DNA from: an uncultured Slackia sp.
GTDB taxonomy: Bacteria; Actinomycetota; Coriobacteriia; Coriobacteriales; Eggerthellaceae
Assembly (NCBI RefSeq): GCF_934630525.1
Contig: NZ_CAKTVX010000011.1
Location: 1 to 64,000 of the forward strand
Direction of reading: 5' to 3'
Length of the DNA stretch: 64,000 bases
This document shows positions 44,671 to 54,124 of this stretch, one piece after another (position 1 is the stretch's first letter; each line of letters begins with the position of its first letter). The notes under the pieces are model-generated. The model was not told the DNA's origin, ran no database searches, and worked only from the letters and a program-made list of their open reading frames with translations. The position numbers and the translations under genes were made by a program.

Positions 44671-46437
44671 CTACAGGACGGCGTCGCTGCGATAGTGGGA
44701 GCCGCAGCTTTCTTTGCGCGCGAGCATTGCCGCGACGGCCGCGCTTGCAGTTTCGAGCTGCAAACGAATTCTCATGGTGGCGGCAATCGACGCAGCATCG
44801 GAAGACGGCGTGAGCGCAGCCATCGCCACGTGCTCAGACGCAGGTGAAGGCGCAGACCTAAGCGCAGGCTCGGGCTTAAGCCCAGACACAAGTGAAGACA
44901 TAGTCGCGGCCGCAGCCGCAGGCGTCGATGCAACCATGGGTGCAGGCGTAAGTGTAGGCGCAGCCATAGGCGCAGGCGCGACTGTCGCCACGGCCGCAGA
45001 CGCAAGCCCAGACGCGGAAGCCGGTTCCTCAACGCGTGCCTGAAGAGCGGAAATCGCACTTGCCGCCGCCTTTAGCCCTTCGGCGTCGCGGGAAATCATG
45101 CAGTGCGCCGACATCGTCTCACGCAATTCGCGAAGTATCGCGCTGCTTGAGGAATATGCACGTTCCTCAATTTCAAACGAAACCGATTCACTGCCCAACG
45201 GGAAACAGAAGCCCGCCGCGGAATGGGCATCGCAAAATTCATTCCGACTCGCGAATTTCGCTGCAGCAACGCCCGCGCGGCGGCCAAAAACCAACGCATT
45301 CGCGCTCGCGAGGCCGCCGATCCTATCGGCGCCATGCATGCCGCCCGTGCATTCGCCGGCCGCGAACAGGCCCGGCACGCCGCACGCGCCATGCTCGTCA
45401 ATCGCGATGCCGCCATTCGACGCGTGCGCGTACGGCGCAATGCGCGCAGGAGCGCTCGCCGAAACGCCGCATTCCCGCTCGAGCCACTCGGAAAACGTAC
45501 GCACGAATTCCGGCGAGCCATCGCCCACGTCGCACGTGATTTCCATGCCCTCATCGCCGCATGCTTCCATGGCGAAATCGAGCGGCGCGCCAGCCCGCTC
45601 GCACGAAAACGGCCCATGCTCGCTGCGAGCCTCAAGGACATCGCGCGCGATCGGCTTGCCCGACGCATCCCTAGCACGCGCAAAACGAAACGCCTTTTCG
45701 TTGAACACGATGTTGCGGCGCGGCGACACAAGTCCCGGCATGATTTGCATAAATTCCAAATTCACCAAACGAGCGCCGCAGCGCGCAGCAAGCGCCTGAA
45801 CCGTCGCGGAATTGCCCGAGGCGGAAAGGCTGCGCTTGTAAAGCCCAGCCACGCCGCCTCCCGCAAGCACGATTGCCCCACACGACACCGCACGAAAACG
45901 TTTGGCCGAATGGTCGAAAAACAGCGCGCCGCGCACACGCCCATCGTCCATGGCGATATCAAGCAGCTCGCACCTGTCGAAGCGAACAACTCCTCCTTCA
46001 CAAAGAGCCTGTTCAATGCCGCGTTTCATAGAGTCGCGCTCAAGCCCGCGCCACATACGCAGCGAATGGTCGAAGCAGGGAATGTATTGCGGCTCATCGG
46101 GATTCGCGGGTCGCTTCAAAGAAACACCCATCGCTTCAAGCGCGGCGATAGCCTCGGGAATGCCCCGCACGAACGACTCTACGAGCGCCGCATTGGCAAC
46201 GCCGCGACCGACGTGCAGAATCGCCTCGACCATATCGTCGATATCGGACGCGTCGCGAGGCCCGACAAGCCCCAAGCCCCACGTTCCTGGATAGAAGCTC
46301 GAGCCGGAAAAGACGCCCGACGCACTCGCAAGGCACACCGAAGCACCAGCGCGTGCCGCCTCGATCGCCGCGCAGCATCCGGCAATGCCGCCGCCAACGA
46401 CGACAACGTCAAACGATGATTCCGATTCGATATGCAC
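44671..46437 (-). CDS. FAD-binding oxidoreductase (fumarate reductase / L-aspartate oxidase family)
   Basis: A 588-aa flavoprotein. FDVVVVGGGIAGCCAAIEAARAG is the N-terminal FAD site, and SNGGIAIDEHGACGVPGLFAAGECTGGMHGADRIGGLA is the C-terminal FAD/active-site region. No signal peptide is visible, so it is cytoplasmic, unlike the reductase at 14739. After about residue 470 comes an Ala/Pro/Ser/Thr-rich stretch (repeats of APMVAST type), then a helical tail. At the DNA level this stretch is a degenerate GGCGCAGGCGTAAG array. GTG at 46437 with AGGAGG five bases upstream is the start; the TTG at 46467 has none. Confidence 0.88.
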   Translation of the reverse strand: MHIESESSFDVVVVGGGIAGCCAAIEAARAGASVCLASASGVFSGSSFYPGTWGLGLVGPRDASDIDDMVEAILHVGRGVANAALVESFVRGIPEAIAALEAMGVSLKRPANPDEPQYIPCFDHSLRMWRGLERDSMKRGIEQALCEGGVVRFDRCELLDIAMDDGRVRGALFFDHSAKRFRAVSCGAIVLAGGGVAGLYKRSLSASGNSATVQALAARCGARLVNLEFMQIMPGLVSPRRNIVFNEKAFRFARARDASGKPIARDVLEARSEHGPFSCERAGAPLDFAMEACGDEGMEITCDVGDGSPEFVRTFSEWLERECGVSASAPARIAPYAHASNGGIAIDEHGACGVPGLFAAGECTGGMHGADRIGGLASANALVFGRRAGVAAAKFASRNEFCDAHSAAGFCFPLGSESVSFEIEERAYSSSSAILRELRETMSAHCMISRDAEGLKAAASAISALQARVEEPASASGLASAAVATVAPAPMAAPTLTPAPMVASTPAAAAATMSSLVSGLKPEPALRSAPSPASEHVAMAALTPSSDAASIAATMRIRLQLETASAAVAAMLARKESCGSHYRSDAVL

Positions 46438-46856
46438 GATTTCCTCCTGAGCCGCACGCGCGATCAACTTTTTGCCAAAGGGGATAATAGCGTTTCCGAC
46501 GAACGAGCTCGCCCGCGCGACGAATTCGGCGACACCTCAACAAATACATCGCCCGCATTGCGTCAAGCTCGCGAAAGCATACGAAACTCCCGACGAATGA
46601 AGCTCGGACGAAACAAAAACCGTGCACTGCTCGCGGAATTTCCGACAAATGTAAATCGGCTCGACGACGAACCGGCCATCAACGGAAAACGACACTTTAG
46701 CGCATTAGAGTGTTGACGTGTGCGATTTCGCCGCTATACTAAACGCATTCCGCAACCAATCGGGAACCGCGCGCGACGAAATGAACGCCCACGGCACACC
46801 GAACGAAGATCGCGCACGTCGCCCGCTTCCTCGGGCCGAATTTGGAAGGAGCATGC
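46438..46856. other. divergent intergenic region with strong promoter
   Basis: Holds weak TTCCGACGAA-type repeats at about 46493-46660 and the plus-strand promoter at 46713-46740. No gene before the small frame at 46857. Confidence 0.55.
46713..46740 (+). promoter_or_regulatory. sigma70-type promoter of the symporter transcript
   Basis: TTGACG at 46713-46718, a 16-bp spacer and TATACT at 46735-46740. The predicted start near 46747 gives a leader of about 400 nt before the symporter, containing the small frame at 46857. Confidence 0.75.
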
Positions 46857-46961
46857 GTGAGCAACGCCGCCGCACATACCTGCGCAGCCGCCGCCGGCTT
46901 CTTCTGCCATGCCCACACGGGCCGCTACCCCGAGTACCTCTATTCCTATCGATACCTCTAG
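46857..46961 (+). CDS. candidate small protein or leader peptide
   Basis: GTG start with AAGGAG exactly five bases upstream, then 34 codons beginning MSNAAAHTCAAAAGFFCHAH and ending RYPEYLYSYRYL. It lies in the long 5' leader of the symporter mRNA, about 190 bp before the symporter. The Tyr-rich end and His/Cys content could act as a leader peptide sensing tyrosine or metal, or be a small symporter partner; both are guesses. An overlapping ATG frame four bases earlier is Arg-rich and less likely. Confidence 0.4.
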   Translation: MSNAAAHTCAAAAGFFCHAHTGRYPEYLYSYRYL

Positions 46962-47154
46962 CGCACGAGGGCCGCTCGTCGCGTCGCACGCCAGCGTCGC
47001 GTACAGCCACAGCCGTCGTGTGCGCCTCCATGTCCGCGTAATTTCGCGCATTTGGGCATGGTCCGGTTTCTCAATAAGGGGCGAATAGGGCAAACGGGTG
47101 CCCCGTCGAGAAATCGGCTCGCGCCCAAACGCGCAAGACCGATTGGGAATTCCA

Positions 47155-48729
47155 ATGATCGCAAAAATCACCATGGTGCTCGCCTTCGCGGCAATCGCCA
47201 TCATCATCGGCATCCTGTGCCAAAAACACGCCGGCAGCGTGACCGGTTTCATTCTGGGCGGCCGAAACGTGGGCCCTTGGCTTTCCGCGTTCGCATTCGG
47301 CACGTCGTACTTCTCGGCCGTCATCTTCGTCGGCTACGCCGGCCAATTCGGCTGGAAATACGGCTTGTCGGCCACGTGGGTAGGCATCGGCAACGCCATT
47401 TTGGGCAGCCTGCTCGCCTGGTGGGTGCTCGGCCCCCGCACGCGCGAAATGACGCAGCGCCTGGGTGCTGCCACCATGCCCGAATTCTTCGGCAAGCGCT
47501 ACCGCAGCCGCGCGCTGCGCATCGCCGCCGCCGCCATCATCTTCGTGTTCCTCATTCCCTACACCGCGAGCGTCTACAACGGCCTGTCGCGCCTGTTCGG
47601 CATGGCGTTCGGCCTGCCGTACGAGGCATGCGTCATCGGCATGGCACTTATCACCTGCATTTACGTGGTGCTCGGCGGCTACATGGCCACCGTGGTGAAC
47701 GACTTTCTGCAGGGCATTGTGATGCTGTTCGGCATCACCGCCGTAATTTGTGCCGTGCTCGCCGGCAATGGCGGCTTCTCACAGGCGGTCATCGACCTGT
47801 CGCACGTGCAGGCCGAAACGAACCCCGATTTGCAAGGCGCGTTCGTGAGCATGTTCGGGCCCGATTTGCTCAACCTGCTCGGCGTTGTGGTGCTCACGAG
47901 CCTCGGCACGTGGGGCCTTCCGCAAATGGTGCAGAAGTTCTACGCCATCAAAAGCGGCCCCGCCATTAAACAGGGCGCAATCATCTCCACGTTTTTCGCG
48001 ATGATCGTCGCCGGCGGCAGCTACTTCCTTGGCGGCTTCGGACGCCTGTACTCGGGTCAAATCGAGATGTCGGCCGCAGGCACGCCCATCTACGACTCCA
48101 TCATCCCCACCATGCTTTCCACCCTGCCCGATTTGCTCGTCGGTCTCGTGATCGTGCTCGTGCTTTCGGCCTCGATGTCGACCCTCAGCTCGCTTGTGCT
48201 TACCTCGTCGAGCACGCTCACGCTCGACTTGCTGAAAGACAACGTGGTGAAGAACATGGACGAGAAGCGCCAGCTCGTATGGATGCGCGGCCTGCTCATG
48301 GCGTTCGTGGCCATTTCCGCGATCATCGCGCTCGTGCAGTACAACTCGTCGATCACGTTCATCGCGCAGCTCATGTCCATCAGCTGGGGCGCGCTGGCCG
48401 GCGCCTTCCTCGGTCCCTTCTTGTGGGGCTTGTACTCCAAGCGCATCTCGAAGGCGGCCGTGTGGACGAGCTTCATCGTTGGCGTAGGCCTGACCAGCGG
48501 AAACATGCTCGCAGGCTTCTTCGGCCACGCGATTATCGCGAGCCCCATCAACTGTGGCGCGCTCGCCATGGTGCTCTCGCTTGCGATTGTGCCGCTCGTG
48601 AGCCTGGTCACCAAGCCGGTCGATTTCGACATGGACATCGCGCTGCCGAGCCGCAAGAGCGCGACCGACCGCGAGATTGAGGCCGAAGCGAAGGCGGAAG
48701 GCCTGGAGGAAATGGACCCCGTTGCATAA
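47155..48729 (+). CDS. sodium:solute symporter family (SSS) transporter
   Basis: A 524-aa membrane protein with about 13 hydrophobic segments. GFILGGRNVGPWLSAFAFGTSYFSA near the N terminus and YVVLGGYMATVVNDFLQGIVML are SSS signatures. The tail is acidic and cytoplasmic. It imports an organic solute, such as an amino acid, carboxylate or proline-like compound, with sodium. The ATG at 47155 is chosen because the membrane helix begins there; the ribosome site (GGGAA) is modest. The longer frame from 47098 has none. Confidence 0.9.
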   Translation: MIAKITMVLAFAAIAIIIGILCQKHAGSVTGFILGGRNVGPWLSAFAFGTSYFSAVIFVGYAGQFGWKYGLSATWVGIGNAILGSLLAWWVLGPRTREMTQRLGAATMPEFFGKRYRSRALRIAAAAIIFVFLIPYTASVYNGLSRLFGMAFGLPYEACVIGMALITCIYVVLGGYMATVVNDFLQGIVMLFGITAVICAVLAGNGGFSQAVIDLSHVQAETNPDLQGAFVSMFGPDLLNLLGVVVLTSLGTWGLPQMVQKFYAIKSGPAIKQGAIISTFFAMIVAGGSYFLGGFGRLYSGQIEMSAAGTPIYDSIIPTMLSTLPDLLVGLVIVLVLSASMSTLSSLVLTSSSTLTLDLLKDNVVKNMDEKRQLVWMRGLLMAFVAISAIIALVQYNSSITFIAQLMSISWGALAGAFLGPFLWGLYSKRISKAAVWTSFIVGVGLTSGNMLAGFFGHAIIASPINCGALAMVLSLAIVPLVSLVTKPVDFDMDIALPSRKSATDREIEAEAKAEGLEEMDPVA

Positions 48730-48758
48730 AAAAACGCCGCGGAAATCAATCCGCGGCG
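48728..48758 (-). terminator. terminator between SSS transporter and CrtC-like gene
   Basis: CGCCGCGGA and TCCGCGGCG (9-bp stem, 6-nt loop). On the minus strand it is followed by seven T residues, so it serves the minus-strand gene and probably also the convergent symporter. Confidence 0.8.
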
Positions 48759-48811
48759 CCCTTGCCGTCTTCATCGCGATACGACTGAGCCAATCGACGA
48801 TTTGCCGGTGC

Positions 48812-49942
48812 TTATTCGTCAACCTTGTACGTTACGCCTTCGATGGTCGGATATTTGTTCGAACCAGTAAAATACTGCTCCCACAGGCCTTCCTGCGTAT
48901 GCGTTTCAACTTTGCCGTCTTTTTTGACCGTCAGCGTCACGTCACCGCCGATGCGCAGATATGTGGGGTTGATGCCCACCATTTGCGCGAGTTTACGCTT
49001 CAGAGGAGAAACCACCTCGAGCAGGCTGCGATACATAATGTCGTATTTGCGGTCGAGGCTGATGACGTACTCTTCATCGTCGGAGACATGCTGGATAATT
49101 TTGATCGAGTCATCGATGAACTTACCCGTTTTGGGATGTATACGCGTGCCGCTGCGCTCGGCTTTTGTGATATGAGAGTCGTCGGACACGATTGCGTCGC
49201 CCTGCGCGCACATGAACGACATCAACCGTTTGTTCCCGTAGCGCTTATGCAGAATCATATCGCTGATGATCACATTGTATTCGCCGACTTTCGCGCGGCC
49301 CCAATACCAATGGTTGAAAATATAGTCGAGACTCACGTTGCCCCAATTATGGTCGTGATAGCCGTGCCCGCCCGAAAGTGTACGCATTGCCCCGTCCATG
49401 CTGAGAGTCGCGTCGACAATGGCCTCGGGCAGCGCCACGAACCACCCGAATTGCTTTTCGCGCTTTCCTTCGCCATACAGCCAGTATCCGCTGCCCGGAC
49501 GCCACATAGGAACCTTGGGCCTCATAATGGCGTCGTAGGTAATCGACGCGTCTTTATAACGGACATGGTAGCTGCCGTCTTCTTGCCAACGAATGAAGCA
49601 ATCTTCTATGCGCACATCGCACGCATTTTTTGCACTGCTGACGACGCGACCCTTTTCGCCTTGAACGAACACGTTGACGCGCTCGCCGTTTTTATTCGTG
49701 ACCTCGAAATCAACAGTGGGCCATGCGGGGCCCGAAACGTCGAAATAGTTCTTCGCGAAGAAAATCACCACAACAGTCGTGCCGTCTTCGAAGGCGGCAT
49801 CGGTATACCACCACTCAAAAGAGCCCTTGCTGCCGTTCGTGCGCAGCGTGTCCTCGCGCGGCGCCGGGCGATTCCTTACGACGTTGAATCTTTCGAAATC
49901 GGCATCCGAATCGGCAAGACGCGCAATTTGAGGCGTGCCCAT
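48812..49942 (-). CDS. CrtC/AttH lipocalin-like protein
   Basis: A 376-aa protein with the paired-lipocalin pattern of carotenoid 1,2-hydratase (CrtC) and AttH. FEWWYTDAAFEDGTTVVVIFF lies in the N-terminal half and GHGYHDHNWGNVSLDYIFNHWYWGRA in the middle, a known family active region. No signal peptide is visible. No carotenoid genes are nearby, so a hydratase role is unproven; it may modify an isoprenoid or lipid. GGAG lies five bases before the ATG. Monocistronic with its own terminator. Confidence 0.8.
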   Translation of the reverse strand: MGTPQIARLADSDADFERFNVVRNRPAPREDTLRTNGSKGSFEWWYTDAAFEDGTTVVVIFFAKNYFDVSGPAWPTVDFEVTNKNGERVNVFVQGEKGRVVSSAKNACDVRIEDCFIRWQEDGSYHVRYKDASITYDAIMRPKVPMWRPGSGYWLYGEGKREKQFGWFVALPEAIVDATLSMDGAMRTLSGGHGYHDHNWGNVSLDYIFNHWYWGRAKVGEYNVIISDMILHKRYGNKRLMSFMCAQGDAIVSDDSHITKAERSGTRIHPKTGKFIDDSIKIIQHVSDDEEYVISLDRKYDIMYRSLLEVVSPLKRKLAQMVGINPTYLRIGGDVTLTVKKDGKVETHTQEGLWEQYFTGSNKYPTIEGVTYKVDE

Positions 49943-49995
49943 ATATACTCCAACCTATACGAGATTCCAAATCAAACGGCCCAGAGGAAATCGGC

Positions 49996-50250
49996 CTACA
50001 CGAGCTTCACGTCGAAATTCGTCGCGGCCGCGGCGTCTTCGTCGAGAGCGTCCTTCGCATCGTCGAGCACGGCCCGCACGTCGTCGAGCATGTGTTGCGC
50101 CTCGTGCAGCTTTTGATGCACGGCTTCATACCCTGCATCTTCCGCCTTGTGCGCCAGATTGTGGGCCCACCTGCGCTCGAGCTTTATATGGTCGTCAATC
50201 TGCTCGATCATGGTGGCAAATTGCCCGACGTTGATTCCGTTTGTGCACAT
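49996..50250 (-). CDS. small helical protein of the hyp gene cluster
   Basis: An 84-aa, acidic, all-helical protein with an N-terminal CTNGINVGQFATMIEQIDDH and a His-rich middle (HNLAHKAEDAGYEAVHQKLHEAQHM). GGAAGGA precedes the ATG, and it begins 25 bp after hypB. The His-rich helix could bind nickel, but this is inference. Function unknown. Confidence 0.7.
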   Translation of the reverse strand: MCTNGINVGQFATMIEQIDDHIKLERRWAHNLAHKAEDAGYEAVHQKLHEAQHMLDDVRAVLDDAKDALDEDAAAATNFDVKLV

Positions 50251-50275
50251 ATCTTTCCTTCCTGGGAAACCCTTG

Positions 50276-50953
50276 CTACGACAACGCTTCGAAGCGCTTG
50301 GCCATGAGCCATTGCGCGAGGTCTTCGATGCCCTCGCCCGTGCGCGCCGATGTGACGAAGATGTTTATATCGGGGTTGAGAACCGCGGCTTGCTCGCGCA
50401 GGGCGTCCATTTTGAAATCGGGATTGAGCGGGAGGTAATCGCTCTTGGTAACAATGAGGGCATCGGCAAGCGAGAACATGGGAGGGTATTTGTAGACCTT
50501 GTCGTAGCCCTCGGGGACTGAAAGCAGCATCACTCGGCAGTGTGCGCCCGTATCGAACTCGGCCGGACAAACCAAATTCCCGATGTTCTCCAGGAAAAGC
50601 CAGTCGAGGTTCATCGATTCGAGCGGCTCGAAGGCAGCTTCGACCATGCCCATCTCGACATGGCACACCCCTCGCGTGTTCAGTTCAATCGAGGTGACGT
50701 CGGCCTCTTTGATCTTTAGGGCGTCGACGTCCGACTCCAAATCGGCCTCGATTACCGCCAAATCGCTTTGTCCAAGCGCGCGCAGCTGCCTGATCAGCGC
50801 CAAAAGCAACGTCGTCTTCCCTGCACCGGGCGATGCCATGATGTCCATGAAGAACGTCCCGCGCTCACGCAAAGTTCGGCGAAATGCGTCGGCCTTGCTG
50901 TCGTTGGCCGAAAGAATGTCGCGCTTAACTTGGATGATTCGCTTTTCTTCCAT
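50276..50953 (-). CDS. hypB: hydrogenase nickel incorporation GTPase HypB
   Basis: GTPase that delivers nickel to [NiFe] hydrogenase with HypA. P-loop ASPGAGKTT near residue 40, ENIGNLVCPAEFD (nickel/switch region) and VTKSDYL (GTP base specificity) are present. No N-terminal His-rich or CXXCGC nickel store is visible. Start: tandem ATGATG overlaps the hypA stop; AAGGAG spacing favours the second ATG (50953). Coupled to hypA. Confidence 0.95.
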   Translation of the reverse strand: MEEKRIIQVKRDILSANDSKADAFRRTLRERGTFFMDIMASPGAGKTTLLLALIRQLRALGQSDLAVIEADLESDVDALKIKEADVTSIELNTRGVCHVEMGMVEAAFEPLESMNLDWLFLENIGNLVCPAEFDTGAHCRVMLLSVPEGYDKVYKYPPMFSLADALIVTKSDYLPLNPDFKMDALREQAAVLNPDINIFVTSARTGEGIEDLAQWLMAKRFEALS

Positions 50954-51330
50954 CATTGCTCCTTAATCGGCTCGCTTGGCATTACCACTTCGATGTCGTT
51001 TATGAAGAATTCCATCCCGCTGTGAAGCGTGTAGCGCTTCTTACCGCATTTCGGACACGGGAGCGTATCGGGGTCGTGAACATCAACGTGATAGATGTAG
51101 CCGCATTCCAGGCACTTGACCGTGAAGGGGACGCGCGTGATGTACAGGCTCGCGCCCTCGAGCTTCGTATCGCGGCTGAGCCATTTGAATACATCGTCGA
51201 AAAGGCTCTCCACGATATCGCGCGAATAGCCCACGGTAAGATACACACCGGAAACGCGCTGTGCCCCGACCTTGTCTGCTTCCTCCAAAACCATGTCGAC
51301 CACATTGCGACATAGGGCCATCTCATGCAT
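50953..51330 (-). CDS. hypA: hydrogenase nickel-insertion protein HypA
   Basis: A 125-aa nickel metallochaperone. MHEMALCRN supplies the N-terminal His nickel ligand. CLECG and CPKCG pairs form the zinc site. CAGGAG before the ATG. It shares a stop/start overlap with hypB. No hydrogenase structural genes or hypCDEF lie in the window, so targets must be elsewhere in the genome. Confidence 0.95.
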   Translation of the reverse strand: MHEMALCRNVVDMVLEEADKVGAQRVSGVYLTVGYSRDIVESLFDDVFKWLSRDTKLEGASLYITRVPFTVKCLECGYIYHVDVHDPDTLPCPKCGKKRYTLHSGMEFFINDIEVVMPSEPIKEQ

Positions 51331-51364
51331 GAGCTGCTCCTGTTCGATTATTCCAATATAAAAT

Positions 51365-51394
51365 CCGCACGTCGGCTATGAGGCCGACGTGCGG
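51365..51394 (-). terminator. terminator after the Tat 4Fe-4S gene
   Basis: A 12-bp perfect stem (CCGCACGTCGGC and complement) with a 6-nt loop, then ATTTTATATT on the minus strand. It separates the 4Fe-4S gene from hypA. Confidence 0.8.
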
Positions 51395-51421
51395 GGCTGG
51401 GAGGGGCTAGACAGCGAGAAA

Positions 51422-52825
51422 CTAATACACCATGTCGTTGGCAAAGCGATACTTCGCCTTGGTGTTGTAGTCGTCAAGCAAATCGTCGGGCAACTCGAGG
51501 ATCGAGTCGGCCAAATGCAGGGTTCGGGCGCCAACCGGGCATACGGTGCCGCATTGGCCGCAGCGCACGCAGGTGCCATTCACAGTGGGGAATCCCGTTT
51601 CCTCATCCATCGTAATCGCGAACAGCGGGCAACGCTCGGCGCATTTGCCGCACTTCAAGCATGTTTCCTTATCGTGACGCAGGTTGTAGTGGCTCAGATG
51701 CTCGAAGACGTTGAAATCCTCGGGCTTGAGGTCCTCCGATTGCGCAATAGTCACATAGCTTCCCAAAATGTCGCAGCAATCGCCGTGGCACGAGCAAATG
51801 ACCTCGGTTTTTTTCGAATTGCAAATTTGAATTACCATGCCGCACTCGACGCTGTGGTGCACGATGTCAAGCGCCTCTTGCTGATCGATCTGGCGAGCGA
51901 TGCCGTTGGCGATGTAGTACTCGGCCTCTTCACCGAGCGTGATGCACGTCTCGAGAGGATGGTCGCCCGGGTCTTCCTTGCCGACCGCCTTGTGGCTCAA
52001 GCGGCATTGGCAGGGAGATACCGCAATTGTGTCAAATTTCTTGATCACAGCCTCGTAATCGTCGTACTCGAGGGCGATCGAGCTGTCGCCGACCACCTCG
52101 CGGCTCACGGGAACCGGCGTATAGAAGCTCGTGCGGGCATTGTAGAGCTGGTAGACGATATCGGTGCCCCATTGGCTCGAGTGAATTTTCACGTATTCGC
52201 CGTTGTTTTTCTCGTAATTGCCCATGTTGTACTCCCAAATGCCATGGGCCTCAGCGAGCTGATGGTACTGGGGCTCGCCGTTTGACACCGTACGGAACAA
52301 CAAGCCGCGCGAAGCCAGGTCGTCGCACACCGTGGTGCAATCAGCCTCGGCACGCCCCGAAACATCGGCGAACTGCTTGGCCGTGAACATCACTCCCATG
52401 GGCATTTCGAGATACGCCTGGGCTTCTTCCGGCTTGAAAAGATACATGACCTCGTTGAAGCTGTTGTCGTGAATCTCGGAGCCGACGCCATTGCCGTAAG
52501 TGTTCAGCAAAGCTTGCAGCTTCACATACACGTTAGGAACAACGGTGCCGTCGGCCTTCACATAGTCGTCGGTCTTGGAATCAACCAGCTGCTTGCGCTT
52601 CGCGTTGAGCTCTTCGAGCGTCATCAGGTCGCGCGTATTGATGATCTCGACGGTATCGGCAGTAACCTCGCTGGGCTCCGTATTGGCGGCATCACCGGAA
52701 GCGTGCTCCTCTTCCTTAGGTTTGGGCGAGCAGCCAGCCGTGCTCATGCCGACGATACCGGCTCCCATGACGCCCATGCCCATCAAGAAGCTGCGGCGGC
52801 CAAGCATAGCCATGTTTTCGTTCAT
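51422..52825 (-). CDS. Tat-signal 4Fe-4S ferredoxin-type protein
   Basis: A 467-aa protein. GRRSFLMGMGVMGAGIVGMSTAGC is a twin-arginine signal with a lipobox-like Cys. The C-terminal CLKCGKCAERCP and CVRCGQCGTVCP bind two [4Fe-4S] clusters. Further Cys clusters SPCQCRLSH and CSCHGDCC suggest an extra metal site. A winged-helix-like segment lies near residues 145-195. It is probably an exported electron-transfer partner for a respiratory reductase. It is divergent from a LysR regulator and upstream of hypAB, though separated by a terminator. Confidence 0.88.
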   Translation of the reverse strand: MNENMAMLGRRSFLMGMGVMGAGIVGMSTAGCSPKPKEEEHASGDAANTEPSEVTADTVEIINTRDLMTLEELNAKRKQLVDSKTDDYVKADGTVVPNVYVKLQALLNTYGNGVGSEIHDNSFNEVMYLFKPEEAQAYLEMPMGVMFTAKQFADVSGRAEADCTTVCDDLASRGLLFRTVSNGEPQYHQLAEAHGIWEYNMGNYEKNNGEYVKIHSSQWGTDIVYQLYNARTSFYTPVPVSREVVGDSSIALEYDDYEAVIKKFDTIAVSPCQCRLSHKAVGKEDPGDHPLETCITLGEEAEYYIANGIARQIDQQEALDIVHHSVECGMVIQICNSKKTEVICSCHGDCCDILGSYVTIAQSEDLKPEDFNVFEHLSHYNLRHDKETCLKCGKCAERCPLFAITMDEETGFPTVNGTCVRCGQCGTVCPVGARTLHLADSILELPDDLLDDYNTKAKYRFANDMVY

Positions 52826-52924
52826 TTCGACCCCTTTTAGTCCTTTTTTCCCAATCCTTGGGCTGTAGGTTCATTAAATCGCCACATTTTTGAGAAGGCT
52901 CTCTCAATGTCTGGAAGGGGCTTT

Positions 52925-52973
52925 CATATTCCGAATCGGCGATTCACATCGCGATGGCCCAATTCGGAATATG
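52925..52973. promoter_or_regulatory. 12-bp inverted repeat between 4Fe-4S gene and LysR regulator
   Basis: CATATTCCGAAT (52925-52936) and ATTCGGAATATG (52962-52973) are perfect complements 25 bp apart, in the divergent spacer. Position and form suit a LysR-type operator. Confidence 0.65.
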
Positions 52974-53076
52974 CGGCGCAGCGACCTCGATTGCCTATGA
53001 AGCGTGCGGTTTGAAACGAAGCTTCGAAGGGGTATCATGGTAGAACGACAAGGCCTTGAATATCTGGGGGGATAAA

Positions 53077-53991
53077 ATGTTTGAGAATATACGAGAGTTC
53101 CGCGTCCTTGCCAAAACGCTGAACTTCAATACCGCAGCCGATCAGCTCCATATCTCGCAGCCCACCCTCACCCGCCATATCGCATCGCTCGAACAGGAGC
53201 TCGGGTTTCGCCTGCTCAATCGCAACCCGATGGCCCTTACAGCTCAGGGCCGCTACTTCCTTTTGGGCTGCGACGAGGTTTTGTCGCGATACGACGAGGT
53301 TGTCAGGCAATGCAAGGTTATAGCCCGCAAGTCGTCCGAAGCGATTCGCCTCAATATGCCACTATCCAGCAACAGCATTTGGGGAGACATATTCTATCGA
53401 GCCGTTCCGGAATTCGCCCGCAGCTTCCCCGATACGCCCGAGCCTTACTTCGTTCACGATGATTTCTCGTCAATTGGGCAATCGATTGCGTCAGGATCGG
53501 CCGACGTCGGAATTGTATTCCGACCTCCGGACGAAGATCTGCCCGATTGCATGTGCGAGAAAATCGCCGAATTGCCTTTGGCCGTATTTTTCAGCAAAAG
53601 CAACCCCTTGAAGGAAAAGGACGCGCTTCGATTCGAGGACCTCGACGGCCAATACCTGCTTTGTTCGTCGAACGCGAAACTCCAAACCGTGTTCGACGGG
53701 GCCATCAATGCGTTGGGTCGCAACGGCGTTCGGCCAAAATGCCGTTATCGCGATTTCACCGACTTCGATATGGTCGGGTTCATTTTGGAAGACGACGAAA
53801 TCGTGTTCGGCAATGCGGCAAACATACTCGATCCCAATGTGAGCGCGAAACTCGAAGGCCGCCTCATAGACAATGGCTGTGCACGCTATCCGATCTATGT
53901 CATGTATCGCAAGCATCCCGAACGAGAAAAAGTCGCCGATTTCGTGGCGATATGCAAACGCCACGCAACCGCAATTCAAGCCGAGAATTAA
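53077..53991 (+). CDS. LysR-family transcriptional regulator
   Basis: A 304-aa regulator. The N-terminal winged HTH reads FRVLAKTLNFNTAADQLHISQPTLTRHIASLEQELGFRLL. The C-terminal half is the periplasmic-binding-protein-like effector domain. GGGGGG lies five bases before the ATG at 53077; a TTG seven codons earlier is less likely. It is divergent from the Tat 4Fe-4S gene, its probable target, and followed by the molybdopterin gene. Effector unknown. Confidence 0.93.
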   Translation: MFENIREFRVLAKTLNFNTAADQLHISQPTLTRHIASLEQELGFRLLNRNPMALTAQGRYFLLGCDEVLSRYDEVVRQCKVIARKSSEAIRLNMPLSSNSIWGDIFYRAVPEFARSFPDTPEPYFVHDDFSSIGQSIASGSADVGIVFRPPDEDLPDCMCEKIAELPLAVFFSKSNPLKEKDALRFEDLDGQYLLCSSNAKLQTVFDGAINALGRNGVRPKCRYRDFTDFDMVGFILEDDEIVFGNAANILDPNVSAKLEGRLIDNGCARYPIYVMYRKHPEREKVADFVAICKRHATAIQAEN

Positions 53992-54124
53992 CGCGGACGG
54001 CGAAGCGGTTGAATTAAATTCGGAAAACCGTAGATTCGAGCGCTTGTAGGAGCAATTGCGATGATGCATTGGCCGCAAAGCCATACAATGGCTCGTGCAA
54101 CCTTCCTTCACGCTAGGCCATTCC

